DNA of 64,000 nucleotides from UBA1189 sp045612065 (GTDB lineage Bacteria > Bacteroidota > Bacteroidia > Bacteroidales > Bacteroidaceae): positions 1 to 64,000 of the forward strand of contig JAZKYH010000040.1 of the NCBI GenBank assembly GCA_045612065.1, written 5' to 3'. Position numbers and translations under genes: made by a program. A model generated the notes under the pieces. It worked only from the letters and a program-made list of their open reading frames with translations. It did no database searches and was not told the origin of the DNA. Positions 23,933 through 34,078 of this stretch are shown piece by piece; the first letter of the stretch is position 1, and each line of letters begins with the position of its first letter.

Positions 23933-25582
23933 TTATTTCTTTTCACGCTTGCCCGCGGGCTTACCCTTGCCATGGGCGGGCTTGCTGCCTGCAAAGCGCT
24001 GTGCACGCTGTGCGCGCTTGTCGCCTTGGGGCTTGCCACCGCGGAAATTGTCGCGCTTGTCGCCTCTGAACTCACGCTTCTCGCCCTGCGGACGAGCCGC
24101 CTTGCGCTCGCGTGCGGCCTGCATCTTGGCAAACTCGTGGTGACGCTCGTAGAGTGAGCTGTAGTTGGTGTCCTCCTCGTAGCGCTCGCGGTCGTTACGC
24201 TCGGCCATCTCTCGCTTGTTCGGGGTGCGGCGCTCCTCATCGCCGAAGCGGCGGTTGTCGTCATTGAAACGGCGGCGGTCGTCACCGAAGCCACGGTTGT
24301 CGTCGTTGAATCGTCGTGGGCGACGCTCCTCCTCGCGCTTCATGCCGAAGGCTTTGGCAGCACGCTCCTCACGCTCGCGCAGCGGGCGGCGCTCAGTTGT
24401 GGGGCGCTCGCTCTTGTCCAGTTCCTCACCGCTCTCGCGGAACTCGCGGAACTTACCGTCGAAGAGTTCATACTTGCGGAACTCGCAGGGCAGCGCACCA
24501 TTGTAGAAGGGGATGATCACGCTCGCCTTGAGGCTAATCTTGTCGAAGCACTCCTTGCGGTAGCTCAGCACCCACGCATCGTTACCCTTGAAGGCATGCT
24601 TCAGACGCTCGCCGATGGTGCGGTACAAGCCCAGGAGGTCGTCCGTGGTGATGCGCTCGCCATAGGGCGGGTTGGTCACCATGATGGCACGCTCGGCAGG
24701 CTCCACGAAGTCCGCCATGTCGCGACGCTCAATGGTGATATCCTTCGACAAACCAGCGGCACGCACGTTGTTCGTAGCGATGTTCACCGCCTTCCAGTCG
24801 ATGTCGTAGCCATAGATATGGTGTGTAAACTCGCGCTCGGCCGAGTCGTCGTTATAGATTTCGTCAAACATCTCCTGATCAAAGTCCGCCCACTTCTCGA
24901 AGGCAAACTCCTTGCGGAACACACCCGGAGCGATGTTGCGTGCTATGAGCGCCGCCTCGATGGGCAGTGTGCCCGAACCGCACATGGGGTCCACGAAGTC
25001 GCACTCTCCCTGCCATCCCGTCTGCAGAATCATACCCGCAGCCAACACCTCGTTGAGCGGAGCTTCCACAGCCTCCTGGCGGTATCCACGGCGGTGCAGC
25101 GACTCACCCGACGAGTCGAGCGACAGCGTGCAGCGCTCCTGTGCGATGTGGATGTGCAGTGTCAGGTCGGGGTTGGTCACCTGCACATTGGGGCGCTTGC
25201 CCTCCTTCTCGCGGAAGTAGTCCGCAATGGCATCCTTCACGCGGTAGGCCACGAACTTCGAGTGGCGGAACTCATCGCTGAACACCACCGAGTCTACGGC
25301 GAAGCTCGTGTTCACCGTCATGTAGTCCTCCCACTTGATGCGGTTCTTCACGATGTCGTATATCTCGTCGGCATCCTTCGCGTTGAAGTGCAGTATGGGT
25401 TTGAGGATGCGTATAGCAGTGCGCAAGTGGAAGTTGGCGCGATACATCATCATCTTGTCACCTGTGAATGACACCATGCGGCGACCTATCTGTACATCGT
25501 TAGCGCCCAGTTCGGTCAGTTCCTTGGCCAATATCTCCTCCAGTCCTTGGAAGGTCTTGGCAATCAGTTCAAATGTTTTCAA
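23933..25582 (-). CDS. THUMP-domain class I SAM-dependent RNA methyltransferase (RlmL-like) with basic disordered tail
   Basis: The 549-residue product has an N-terminal ferredoxin-like plus THUMP region (about 1-160), a methyltransferase domain with the SAM-site DPMCGSG at 198-204, and the catalytic NPPY at 304-307, matching enzymes that N2-methylate guanine in 23S rRNA (RlmL/RlmK group). Residues from about 385 to the end are a low-complexity Arg/Asp/Asn-rich tail with repeats of the RRFNDDN and RRFGD type, then Lys/Gly-rich sequence. The open frame begins with TTG at 25582; an in-frame stop lies just upstream and no ATG fits. The exact methylated base is inferred from the family only. Confidence 0.88.
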   Translation of the reverse strand: MKTFELIAKTFQGLEEILAKELTELGANDVQIGRRMVSFTGDKMMMYRANFHLRTAIRILKPILHFNAKDADEIYDIVKNRIKWEDYMTVNTSFAVDSVVFSDEFRHSKFVAYRVKDAIADYFREKEGKRPNVQVTNPDLTLHIHIAQERCTLSLDSSGESLHRRGYRQEAVEAPLNEVLAAGMILQTGWQGECDFVDPMCGSGTLPIEAALIARNIAPGVFRKEFAFEKWADFDQEMFDEIYNDDSAEREFTHHIYGYDIDWKAVNIATNNVRAAGLSKDITIERRDMADFVEPAERAIMVTNPPYGERITTDDLLGLYRTIGERLKHAFKGNDAWVLSYRKECFDKISLKASVIIPFYNGALPCEFRKYELFDGKFREFRESGEELDKSERPTTERRPLREREERAAKAFGMKREEERRPRRFNDDNRGFGDDRRRFNDDNRRFGDEERRTPNKREMAERNDRERYEEDTNYSSLYERHHEFAKMQAARERKAARPQGEKREFRGDKRDNFRGGKPQGDKRAQRAQRFAGSKPAHGKGKPAGKREKK

Positions 25583-25594
25583 TGTCGTATATCT

Positions 25595-25786
25595 TTAATA
25601 TATATTGTTTCTCTTATTATTATCGACCCAAAGGTTACCCCACACACCGCGTCGTCTGCGACGTCCCACAAGATCTTCTCTGAGGTCTCCTTGCGAATCG
25701 CTAACGATATACATACTTGTCGATAGCACAGAATAAGTAGCGACCTTCACTATAGTAATCTCTGGTGTCACATATTTCTTTTTCAT
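25595..25786 (-). CDS. Small hypothetical protein (63 aa)
   Basis: This short frame begins 15 bp after the stop of the secreted protein upstream and is probably co-transcribed with it. The product starts MKKKYVTPEITIVKV, a layout (short basic start, then a TPEI-type segment) common among tiny Bacteroidales proteins of unknown function, and contains a run of five arginines followed by GVWGNLW. No signal peptide, domain or motif is recognised. Confidence 0.5.
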   Translation of the reverse strand: MKKKYVTPEITIVKVATYSVLSTSMYIVSDSQGDLREDLVGRRRRRGVWGNLWVDNNKRNNIY

Positions 25787-25801
25787 GCTACTCGCTTTTA
25801 T

Positions 25802-27562
25802 TTATTCGATAACTACTTTCTTCCCATCTTTGATATAAATACCTAATGTAGGATTAAGGACTTTACGCCCTTGTAAATCGTAAAAAGTGTTATCAGTCAT
25901 ATGCTTGGCGGAAATAATGTCAGTCTCGTCATTTTCTCGATGAATAAGAAACATTGTAGCTCGCATTTCCGTTGGGGCCTCCAAATAAGCCTTATTGGCT
26001 TTGGCAGTAAATATGCCGTCAGAGTCTGTTGTTTGAGGCATATAGAAACCTAACTTATTATCTTTTACATTCAATGCATAATAAGTGTTGCCATTTTCAG
26101 GTATAATGGTATCTTCAATAAATCCGACCATTTGATTGGTTTTCCGAATAGTTTCTTCTTCAGCGCAAGAATTGGTGGTATAGGTTAGCCTACAGATTGT
26201 ATTTGGTGCACATTCAAGAATAACTCCTACATTGGCGGGTATTATGGAACCTATAGGGAGTAGTTTAGCATACCCCTCTTCTATTGTACAATAATACGCA
26301 GTACAACCTGCAGACACCTCCACTGGTATGTCTAAAAACAATGTAGCATAACCATAACTACTGATAGGAACATCATAGAAGACCTCATATTCGGAGGGGC
26401 TTTTCACTCCAAGTCCTTTGGGAAGGAGGTAACCTTCCAAGGTTCCTTTTATTAAAATTTCTTTTCCGCGTAAGTAGGGATGATCCACTAAGTTTAGTTC
26501 GGTTCGAACATTGCCAGAGGGAAGTTGTACAGCGATATACTCATGTTCGTCCCCTATTACGATATGTGTACGTATGGACTCCTTGAAGTTTGAGGTGATT
26601 AGATTCCCATCGACAAATACTCCGTATATTGTACCTTTTACCCATTTATTAGTTTTGCTTCCTGTCATTCCTATTAACTCGGGTACAATATAAGGTCTCT
26701 TAGCGGAACCATCGTTTGTTATCGAAACGTAATTGTAAGTGGCACTGCTGATGCTACTGCACTTTCCGGTAGTGGGGTCAACGGCTATAGCTTGCAAGGT
26801 CACTTTAGAGTCTGACGCAAGAATGGTGGCCACATTACTCTTGGTGCCAACATACTCTTCAGCGTTGGCGTACGATGGAGTGGTGCCATCCTTGGTGTAA
26901 TAAATATCACATCCTTCTGCTGCTTCGATTGTGACGTCTAAATACTCTGTGCTAAAAGATGTAGAAACGGGGGTGAAAATCGGGGCAGAGACAATAATTA
27001 TCTCCTCTTCTTTATCTCCAGTATTTCCGGAACCGCCCTCATTCCCTCCTTCATCTTCATCCTCATTGCTGTCGTCATTGCCGTTGCCAATATAGGTGAT
27101 TGCCATTGATTTTATACGAATCTGTTCGCTCCCTTTTACATCAAGTTTGAAACAGGTATAGTTCGCATTTGATGGGAATGATAATGTATAGTCTTCATAG
27201 GAAGTAGAAGTGGTTTTTATTCCCTTCACCAAAGTCCAATTCTCTTTATCTGTACTTCCGTAGACTTCCAATACATCCTTCTTGTGTCCCATGTTAAAAC
27301 TCATACTCTTGATTGTTCCAGGAAGAGGATCGGAAATGACAAAGCCGTTGTATGTGCTACTTGAGTATATTCTCAGCTCGCTTGTGAAATAACAAGTATT
27401 GGTATAGATTACCAATCCATTCTTAAAATCATGCATTTCATTTGCAGCATACATTGTTCCAGCAGGAAAGTCACTGATAGCGACGCTAATGGTTTTAGTA
27501 TCTTGGCCCAGCATTTTCACGGCCATAAGCATATAAACCAATATAAGAAGTAACTTTTTCAT
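25802..27562 (-). CDS. Secreted multidomain protein with chitobiase C-terminal-like and DUF6359 domains
   Basis: The 586-residue product has a signal peptide (about 1-19), a beta-sandwich N-terminal part (about 20-165), an acidic low-complexity linker (residues about 168-195, D/E/G-rich), a CHB_HEX_C-like domain (DIYYTKDGTTPS near 225), a DUF6359-like OB-fold region (GSAKRPYIVPELIG to about residue 380) and a C-terminal tail NTFYDLQGRKVLNPTLGIYI resembling type IX sorting signals. Function unknown; probably surface-exposed or released. A -7 box TATATTTG (minus strand 27662-27655) gives a leader of about 85 nt. The gene is more AT-rich than its neighbours. Confidence 0.75.
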   Translation of the reverse strand: MKKLLLILVYMLMAVKMLGQDTKTISVAISDFPAGTMYAANEMHDFKNGLVIYTNTCYFTSELRIYSSSTYNGFVISDPLPGTIKSMSFNMGHKKDVLEVYGSTDKENWTLVKGIKTTSTSYEDYTLSFPSNANYTCFKLDVKGSEQIRIKSMAITYIGNGNDDSNEDEDEGGNEGGSGNTGDKEEEIIIVSAPIFTPVSTSFSTEYLDVTIEAAEGCDIYYTKDGTTPSYANAEEYVGTKSNVATILASDSKVTLQAIAVDPTTGKCSSISSATYNYVSITNDGSAKRPYIVPELIGMTGSKTNKWVKGTIYGVFVDGNLITSNFKESIRTHIVIGDEHEYIAVQLPSGNVRTELNLVDHPYLRGKEILIKGTLEGYLLPKGLGVKSPSEYEVFYDVPISSYGYATLFLDIPVEVSAGCTAYYCTIEEGYAKLLPIGSIIPANVGVILECAPNTICRLTYTTNSCAEEETIRKTNQMVGFIEDTIIPENGNTYYALNVKDNKLGFYMPQTTDSDGIFTAKANKAYLEAPTEMRATMFLIHRENDETDIISAKHMTDNTFYDLQGRKVLNPTLGIYIKDGKKVVIE

Positions 27563-27766
27563 ATCATCTCCTTTTTCTTCTGGATGGGCTACACTTTATT
27601 TCCCTTGCACGGATTATATTGCAGTCGCGATGCCGCAACAACTCAATATTGGTGCAAATATAATAGTATTTTTTCATTCTGACACACATTTTAACAGGAA
27701 TCATGCAATATGTATGCAGTTTATTCATCTGTTTTTTACTATCTTTGTACCAACTTTACATATCAT

Positions 27767-30700
27767 ATGAAAATGAAGAAGATTGCTATATTGTTATTGG
27801 CCTGTTCGATGCTTCCCGTGCAGGCTCAGACGGTGGGTGCGGTGCAACATCGTGCCGAGCGTACCGAGGAACTGTTGCAGGAGGCGAAGTTGCTTCATAG
27901 TGAGCGCAACTATGACATGGCGGAGCACTTGCTGGAGCAGGTGCTGAAGGGCAAGGCGACCCGCATGCAGGAGCATGAGGCTGCCGTATTGTTGGCGCGC
28001 ATCGCCTATCACAGAAGTCCTGAGGAGGCACTGGGGAACATAGAGGAGTACTTGAAGCTGTATCCCGATGCTCCGGAGCAGAATCGCATGAAGGCGCTGG
28101 CACTGATGTGCTACTATGCTCAGGGCAACTATGCCAAGGTGGTGGACTGCATGCAGGAGGTGGACCCCGACCTCTTGGCGGATGAGGAGCGCGACGACGT
28201 GATATTGGCATATGCCCAGTCAATGATTAAGGAGGAGTGTTATGATGAGGCTGTGGCGCAGCTCGACATCCTGAATGTCATCAGTGACAAGTATGACAAC
28301 GAGGTGGCGTTCTATACGGCTTATACGGACTATAAGAAGAAGCGTTACGAGGGTGCCATAGAGGGATTCACCAGGACGCTGGAGATGGCGGACTATCACC
28401 GCGCATCGCGCTACTACCTTGCGGAGATTATGCTGCAGACGAAGGGCTATGCAGAGGCTGAGGAGCTGGCTGTGGCCTATCTTGACGAATATGAGACTGA
28501 TGAGTATACGCTCGAGATGACACGCATACAGGGTGAGGCGCTCTATGGACAGCAGCGCTACCTGCAGGCGGCGGTGGTGCTGGAGGAGTATCTGGCTGCT
28601 GCCGAGCATCCCACACGCGAGGCGATGTATCAGCTGGGTATGTCGCACTTCAACACGAACGAGCACTTGCGCGCACCGGAGCTGTTTGCCATGGTGAGCG
28701 ACGGTGACGATGCCATCACGCAGAGTGCCCAGCTGCATGCGGGACTCTCGTACCTGGCTCTCGACGACAAGAACAAGGCTCGCATGTGCTTTGAGCAGGC
28801 TGCCGCGATGACGGCGGTGCCCATGTTGCGCGAGAGGGCTATGTATAACTATGCGGTATGTATGCACGAGACGGCCTACTCGGGCTTCGGTGAGTCGGTG
28901 GCTACGCTGGAGCTGTTCCTCAACGAGTTTCCCCAGTCGACCTATGCCGACCGCATCAACAGCTACCTCGTGGAGACTTATATGAGCACCAAGAACTATG
29001 ACGCTGCCCTGCAGTCGATAGCGAAGATTCAGCAGCCGAGCTCGACCATCCTGGCTGCCAAGCAGCAGCTGCTGTACAAGGCGGGTGCCGAGGCTTTTGC
29101 GGGTGGTGACTTGGACAAGGCTTTCAGCAAGCTGAACGAGTCGCTCAAGGTGGGTGACTATGACCGTCAGACGGGTGCCGATGCGTTGTTCTGGCGCGGT
29201 GAGGTGTACTTCCGCGGTGGTGACTACCGCCAGGCGGCGCGCGACTATACGCAATACCTCAACCTGACGGGCGAGCGCCGTGGACGTACCTATGGCTTGG
29301 CACTCTATGGATTGGGATACACACACTTCATCCAAAAGAAATACCAGGATGCCTTCAAGCAGTTCAACAGCTTGATACAGTCTTATGCCGTGTCGTCGGG
29401 AGCTATCGACAAGGCTACGCTGGCCGATGCCCACATGCGCGTGGGTGACTGCTACTTCCATTCGCGCCAATACAAGTCGGCCGAAGGGGCCTACAACAAG
29501 GCTATAGAGACCGAGCCCTCACAGGCCGATTATGCGGTGTATCAGAAGGGTTTTGCTCAGGGCTTGTCGGGACGTTATGAGGACAAGATCGGTACGATGA
29601 ACTACCTCATCGAGGCTTATCCGCAATCGGACTACTATGACGACGCGCTCTATGAGAAGGGACGTGCTTATGTGCAGCTGGAGAAGAGCACGCAGGCTAT
29701 CTCGACCTTCGAGCAGCTCACGACCCAGTTTCCGCAGAGCCAGTATGCGCCCGTGGCGGGCAGTGAGATTGCGCTCCTGCACTATCAGGACAACCGCATA
29801 CGTGCTGCCATACAGGCCTACAAGGCGGTGATAGCCAACTACCCCAACAGCGAGCAGGCCAAGGAGGCCATGCGCGACCTCAAGAACCTCTATGTGGAGG
29901 AGAACATGGTGGACAGCTATGTGGAGTTTGCCTCGCAGACGAAGGGCATGGCATCGGTGAATGTCAGCGAGCACGACTCGCTGAGCTACAAGGCTGCCGA
30001 GATGGCCTATATCCGTAAGGATGAGAAGGCCGCCACGGAGGGATTCACGAAGTACCTCAGCCAGTTCCCCGATGGTGCCTACACCACCGATGCACAGTAC
30101 TACCTGGGATGCATCTACTACAAGAGCAACGACTACAGCAATGCCAAGCAACACTTGCAACAGGTGGCTGGCCGACAGAGCAGCAAGTACTGCGAGGAGG
30201 CTACTCGCATGCTGGCCGACCTTGCCTATAACAACAAGGACTATGAGCTTGCCTGCACAAGCTATGGCCGACTCATCGAGATTACGGGCAACTCATCGAC
30301 CAAGCTGCATGCCCAGGTGCACCGCCTGCGCTCGGCACAGATGCTGGGCAACCATGAGCTGCTGATGAAGGAGACGGAAGCGGTGCTCGCCAATGGCAAG
30401 CTGCTGCCCGAGACGGCTACCGAGCTGCGCTACTACCGTGCCAAGGCATACCTCGCCCAAGACAAGAACGAGGGAGCTATCGAAGACCTCATCATACTCG
30501 CCAAGGATACGCGTAACGTGTATGGTGCCGAGGCCAAGTATCTGCTGGCACAGCTCTACTATAACATTCGCAACTATGACAATGCCGAGAGAGAGGTGCT
30601 CGACTACATCAACGTGAGCACACCTCACAGCTACTGGCTGGCACGCAGCTTCGTGCTGTTGGCTGACGTGTATATGAAGAGCGAGAAGTACATCGAAGCG

Positions 30701-30805
30701 AAGCAGTATCTCATCTCATTGGGACAGAGCTATCAAGCCAAGGATGACATCGAAGCCATGATCAATGAACGCCTGCGAATCTTAGAGAACAAGATGAACA
30801 ACTAA
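27767..30805 (+). CDS. Large tetratricopeptide-repeat protein, exported
   Basis: The product is about 1012 residues long and has a signal peptide (KKIAILLLACSMLPVQA) and then TPR/Sel1-like helical repeats almost to the end, with recurrent patterns such as ALYGLGYTHFIQKKYQDAFKQF. It should lie in the periplasm or be attached to the outer membrane as a scaffold. I placed the start at the ATG at 27767 (another lies at 27773) because the open frame upstream carries no signal and overlaps the promoter: a -7 box TATCTTTG at 27740-27747. It is first in a four-gene operon with an outer-membrane barrel 16 bp downstream; this pairing suggests a shared complex. Confidence 0.85.
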   Translation: MKMKKIAILLLACSMLPVQAQTVGAVQHRAERTEELLQEAKLLHSERNYDMAEHLLEQVLKGKATRMQEHEAAVLLARIAYHRSPEEALGNIEEYLKLYPDAPEQNRMKALALMCYYAQGNYAKVVDCMQEVDPDLLADEERDDVILAYAQSMIKEECYDEAVAQLDILNVISDKYDNEVAFYTAYTDYKKKRYEGAIEGFTRTLEMADYHRASRYYLAEIMLQTKGYAEAEELAVAYLDEYETDEYTLEMTRIQGEALYGQQRYLQAAVVLEEYLAAAEHPTREAMYQLGMSHFNTNEHLRAPELFAMVSDGDDAITQSAQLHAGLSYLALDDKNKARMCFEQAAAMTAVPMLRERAMYNYAVCMHETAYSGFGESVATLELFLNEFPQSTYADRINSYLVETYMSTKNYDAALQSIAKIQQPSSTILAAKQQLLYKAGAEAFAGGDLDKAFSKLNESLKVGDYDRQTGADALFWRGEVYFRGGDYRQAARDYTQYLNLTGERRGRTYGLALYGLGYTHFIQKKYQDAFKQFNSLIQSYAVSSGAIDKATLADAHMRVGDCYFHSRQYKSAEGAYNKAIETEPSQADYAVYQKGFAQGLSGRYEDKIGTMNYLIEAYPQSDYYDDALYEKGRAYVQLEKSTQAISTFEQLTTQFPQSQYAPVAGSEIALLHYQDNRIRAAIQAYKAVIANYPNSEQAKEAMRDLKNLYVEENMVDSYVEFASQTKGMASVNVSEHDSLSYKAAEMAYIRKDEKAATEGFTKYLSQFPDGAYTTDAQYYLGCIYYKSNDYSNAKQHLQQVAGRQSSKYCEEATRMLADLAYNNKDYELACTSYGRLIEITGNSSTKLHAQVHRLRSAQMLGNHELLMKETEAVLANGKLLPETATELRYYRAKAYLAQDKNEGAIEDLIILAKDTRNVYGAEAKYLLAQLYYNIRNYDNAEREVLDYINVSTPHSYWLARSFVLLADVYMKSEKYIEAKQYLISLGQSYQAKDDIEAMINERLRILENKMNN

Positions 30806-30821
30806 CCGAACATACACACCA

Positions 30822-32444
30822 ATGAAGAAAAGATATATCACCCTACTGACCGTACTGCTTACTGCCATGGCAAGCATGGCACAGGTAATCAACGACACCA
30901 TCAACCGCATGGTACTCGTGGAGAGCACTTATAACCCGATTATTGCCGGGGCTGTGAAGCGTAACTTCATCCCCGAGGAGGTGAAGCCCACCATGAACAA
31001 GGAGCAGGTGGTGTATGCCAGTGAGAATGTGGACCTCACCAACTTTGACCGTGAGGCGAAGCCCGCACATGCTGTGGCTATAGTGCCCGAGAAGGGTACT
31101 CCGGGGTATGCTCACCTGGGCTATGGAAACTATAACAACCTTAGCGCACTGCTCGCCTATAAGCAGCGTCTCAATGAACGCAACGACTGGGCTATCAGAG
31201 CGCATGTCGACGGATGGAACGGCAAGCTCAAGCTCGATGACAACACCCAGTGGCGTTCGCGCCTCTATGACATGGGGCTCGAAACGGAGTACAACACCCA
31301 ATTGGGTGATATGGCACTGAACATCGGGGGACATGCGGCATACTACAACTATAACTACCTGACCGGCGCTACGTTTGCAGGGGCTACAGCCGTGCAGAAT
31401 GCCTATGACCTGGGTGCTCATGTAGGACTCAAGGGCTCGGCAGGCGAGAATTACTACTACCAGGCGGGCTTCGGATATACCTACTTCGGACGCAGCACCT
31501 ACTTTGCTGCCAAGGTTCCCCATGGTGAGGGTCAGCTCCACATTGATGCCATCATAGGCCGCGACCTCTACAACTGGGGTATGGCCAAGCTGATGGTGAG
31601 CAGCGACCTGATGGCCTATCAGGGCATCGAGGGATATCGTAACTACCATGCCTTGGCGATAACTCCTCGTTGGGACTACCGACATGGCAACTTCCTCTTC
31701 GTCACTGGACTCAACCTCGACTTCTTCACGGGAAAGAACGTGGGTAAGCCCGTGCAGGCATCTCCTGAGTGTAGCATCAGCTACGTACCCGACGGACGCT
31801 TCACGGCCAAGCTTACGCTCGATGGAGGACGCGACATCAATACCTTCAGTCAGCTCTATGCACTCTCTCCCTATTGGGGTGCTGAGACACAGGTGATGCC
31901 CACCTATACCTTCGTGAACACTCACCTCGAAGGAAACGTGCGCATCATGGAGGGGCTGCACCTGCACTTCGGTGGCGGATACAAGGTGCTCTCCAATGCA
32001 CTCTTCGAGACTGTCATGGACTCTGTGGGTACTACCTACACGGGCATCACCAACCACAATGCTCAGGTCGTGGAGCTTGATGCTGCTGTCAGCTATAGCT
32101 ACAAGGATATCGTAAACCTCTCGGCCAAGAGCGCCTATCAATACTGGATGCTCAAGGGCGACCGCGCATTGCTTGCCCGTGCACCGCAGTTCAATACCGA
32201 TATTGATGCCCGTGTGCGCATCATGCCCAAGCTGCATGCATACACCAATCTGAAGTGGATTACGTTTACAGGGAGCGACGAACGCGACATCGTGGACTGG
32301 AGCCTCGGTGCCAACTATGCACTCAACAAGCGATTCTCCTTCTTCCTTGATGCACACAACTTGCTGAACCATCGTCACCAATACTTCACGGCTTATCCCT
32401 CACAAGGATTCAATGTGCTCGTGGGGGCAATGGTCAAGTTCTGA
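30822..32444 (+). CDS. Outer-membrane beta-barrel protein (TonB-receptor-like barrel without plug)
   Basis: The 540-residue product has a signal peptide (to about residue 20) and then alternating amphipathic strands rich in Tyr/Gly/Asn, ending in the barrel-closing pattern NLLNHRHQYF...FNVLVGAMVKF with a terminal phenylalanine, the outer-membrane insertion signal. The final strands resemble TonB-dependent receptors, but no plug, TonB box or carboxypeptidase-like domain is visible. It is predicted to reside in the outer membrane and to work with the TPR protein encoded just upstream. Role unknown. Confidence 0.8.
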   Translation: MKKRYITLLTVLLTAMASMAQVINDTINRMVLVESTYNPIIAGAVKRNFIPEEVKPTMNKEQVVYASENVDLTNFDREAKPAHAVAIVPEKGTPGYAHLGYGNYNNLSALLAYKQRLNERNDWAIRAHVDGWNGKLKLDDNTQWRSRLYDMGLETEYNTQLGDMALNIGGHAAYYNYNYLTGATFAGATAVQNAYDLGAHVGLKGSAGENYYYQAGFGYTYFGRSTYFAAKVPHGEGQLHIDAIIGRDLYNWGMAKLMVSSDLMAYQGIEGYRNYHALAITPRWDYRHGNFLFVTGLNLDFFTGKNVGKPVQASPECSISYVPDGRFTAKLTLDGGRDINTFSQLYALSPYWGAETQVMPTYTFVNTHLEGNVRIMEGLHLHFGGGYKVLSNALFETVMDSVGTTYTGITNHNAQVVELDAAVSYSYKDIVNLSAKSAYQYWMLKGDRALLARAPQFNTDIDARVRIMPKLHAYTNLKWITFTGSDERDIVDWSLGANYALNKRFSFFLDAHNLLNHRHQYFTAYPSQGFNVLVGAMVKF

Positions 32445-32472
32445 AGAATACTAACCAACTGAAATTATACCG

Positions 32473-34059
32473 ATGAAAACACTGAAAAAACTCGTATGTG
32501 GCCTTGCTGCCATGACTGCCATGAGCGGTTGCATGCAGAAGGATGTAGCTATTGAAACTGGTGAGTTTACTCCCGACTGGGAGGGCTTGAGTGCATGGGA
32601 ATGTCCCGAATGGTTCAAGGATGCCAAGTTTGGTATCTGGGCACACTGGGGACCGCAATGTCAGGCTATGGATGGCGACTGGTATGCCCGCCACATGTAT
32701 TATGAGGGCGAGGGACAGCACCGCTGGCATGTGGAGCACTTCGGTGACCCTATGGAATATGGGTTGAAGGAGATTATCCGCGACTGGAAGGCCGAGCGCT
32801 GGCAGCCCGACTCGTTGGTGGCACTCTACAAAAGCGTCGGTGCCCGTTATTTCTTTACTCTCGGGCAGCATCACGACAACTTCGACCTGTGGAACTCACC
32901 TTATCAGGAGTGGAACTCGGTGAATCTCGGTCCCAAGCGCGATATCGTGGGCGAGTGGGCTGAGGCTTGTAAGAAGTATGGCCTCCCCTTGGGTATCAGT
33001 ATGCACGGAAGCCACACTTGGACCTGGTTGGAGAAGTCGCAAGACTATGATGGCAACCTCACCAAAGCCGATGGAAAGGGCAAATGGTGGGAGGGTTACG
33101 ACCCGCAGGAACTCTATGCCCAGTGCCACGAGCCCAGTAAGAACTGGCAAGACATAGGTGCTATTCACAGCCAATGGGGATGGGGCAATGGCGCTTCGCT
33201 CCCTTCGGAGGAGTTCAAGATGAAGTTCCAGAACCGCGTGCTGCAGTGCATCAACGACTACCGCCCCGACATTCTTTACTTTGACGACACCGTGCTCCCC
33301 TTCTATGGTTGCGACGACCAGATAGGTCTCAACATCCTGGCTCACTACTACAACCGCAGCGCCAAGCTCAATGGTGGAAAGCAGAACGTGGTGGCTATGG
33401 GTAAAATCTTGGAGGATAGCCATAAGGAGGCCATGATGTGGGACGTTGAGCGCGGTGTGCCCGACCGCCCACAAGCTGAATATTGGCAGACCTGCACCTG
33501 CATAGGCAGCTGGCACTATAGCGAGAACAGCTATCGCCATGGCTGGTACAAGAGTGCCTCGCAAGTTATCTCGATGCTCGTGGACATTGTCAGCAAGAAC
33601 GGTAACCTATTGCTCTCGGTGCCCATCCGTGGCGATGGTAGCATCGACGAAAAGGAGATGGCCGTGCTGCACGACATCAAGGCTTGGATGGATGTGAATG
33701 GTGTCTCTATCTATGGTACTCGTCCGTGGAAGACATTCGGCGAAGGCCCCTCGGCAGAGAATGCCAAGCCGCTCCATGCACAGGGCTTCAATGAGAACAA
33801 CAACTACTCGGCACAGGACGTGCGCTTCGTGCAGCGTAACGATACGGTGTTTGCCACCATCATGCGTTGGCCCGAGGAGCGCGGCTACACCATCAAGTCA
33901 TTGGGTACTGCATCGGGTTACACAGATGGCGAGGTGAAGAGCGTAGAGCTCTTGGGCTACGGAACCGTCCCCTTCACCAATGGGGAAGAGGGCTTAGTGG
34001 TGACACTACCCGAGGAGAACACCAATGCGATAGCTCCTGTACTGGCTGTAGCTTTCTAA
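32473..34059 (+). CDS. GH29 alpha-L-fucosidase lipoprotein
   Basis: The 528-residue product has a lipoprotein signal (MSGC lipobox at about residues 16-19) and a GH29 catalytic domain. Visible signatures are WFKDAKFGIWAHWGPQC near residue 50, FFTLGQHHDNFDLWNS, and DILYFDDTVLPFYG, where the first aspartate after LYF is the expected nucleophile. A C-terminal beta-sandwich follows (about 430-528). It should remove alpha-linked L-fucose from host or dietary glycans at the cell surface or periplasm. Third gene of the operon, 28 bp after the barrel gene. The exact linkage preference is unknown. Confidence 0.9.
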   Translation: MKTLKKLVCGLAAMTAMSGCMQKDVAIETGEFTPDWEGLSAWECPEWFKDAKFGIWAHWGPQCQAMDGDWYARHMYYEGEGQHRWHVEHFGDPMEYGLKEIIRDWKAERWQPDSLVALYKSVGARYFFTLGQHHDNFDLWNSPYQEWNSVNLGPKRDIVGEWAEACKKYGLPLGISMHGSHTWTWLEKSQDYDGNLTKADGKGKWWEGYDPQELYAQCHEPSKNWQDIGAIHSQWGWGNGASLPSEEFKMKFQNRVLQCINDYRPDILYFDDTVLPFYGCDDQIGLNILAHYYNRSAKLNGGKQNVVAMGKILEDSHKEAMMWDVERGVPDRPQAEYWQTCTCIGSWHYSENSYRHGWYKSASQVISMLVDIVSKNGNLLLSVPIRGDGSIDEKEMAVLHDIKAWMDVNGVSIYGTRPWKTFGEGPSAENAKPLHAQGFNENNNYSAQDVRFVQRNDTVFATIMRWPEERGYTIKSLGTASGYTDGEVKSVELLGYGTVPFTNGEEGLVVTLPEENTNAIAPVLAVAF

Positions 34060-34078
34060 TAACGCAAAAGAATAGGGT

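Noticed and set aside
28220..29470. 416-codon open frame on the minus strand within the TPR gene
   Set aside because: Antisense shadow in a GC-rich repeat gene; low-complexity Leu/Val/Arg product with no family resemblance.
30843..32381. 512-codon open frame on the minus strand opposite the barrel gene
   Set aside because: It mirrors the codon pattern of the real plus-strand gene, has no recognisable domain, and the plus strand has a signal peptide, barrel ending and operon context.
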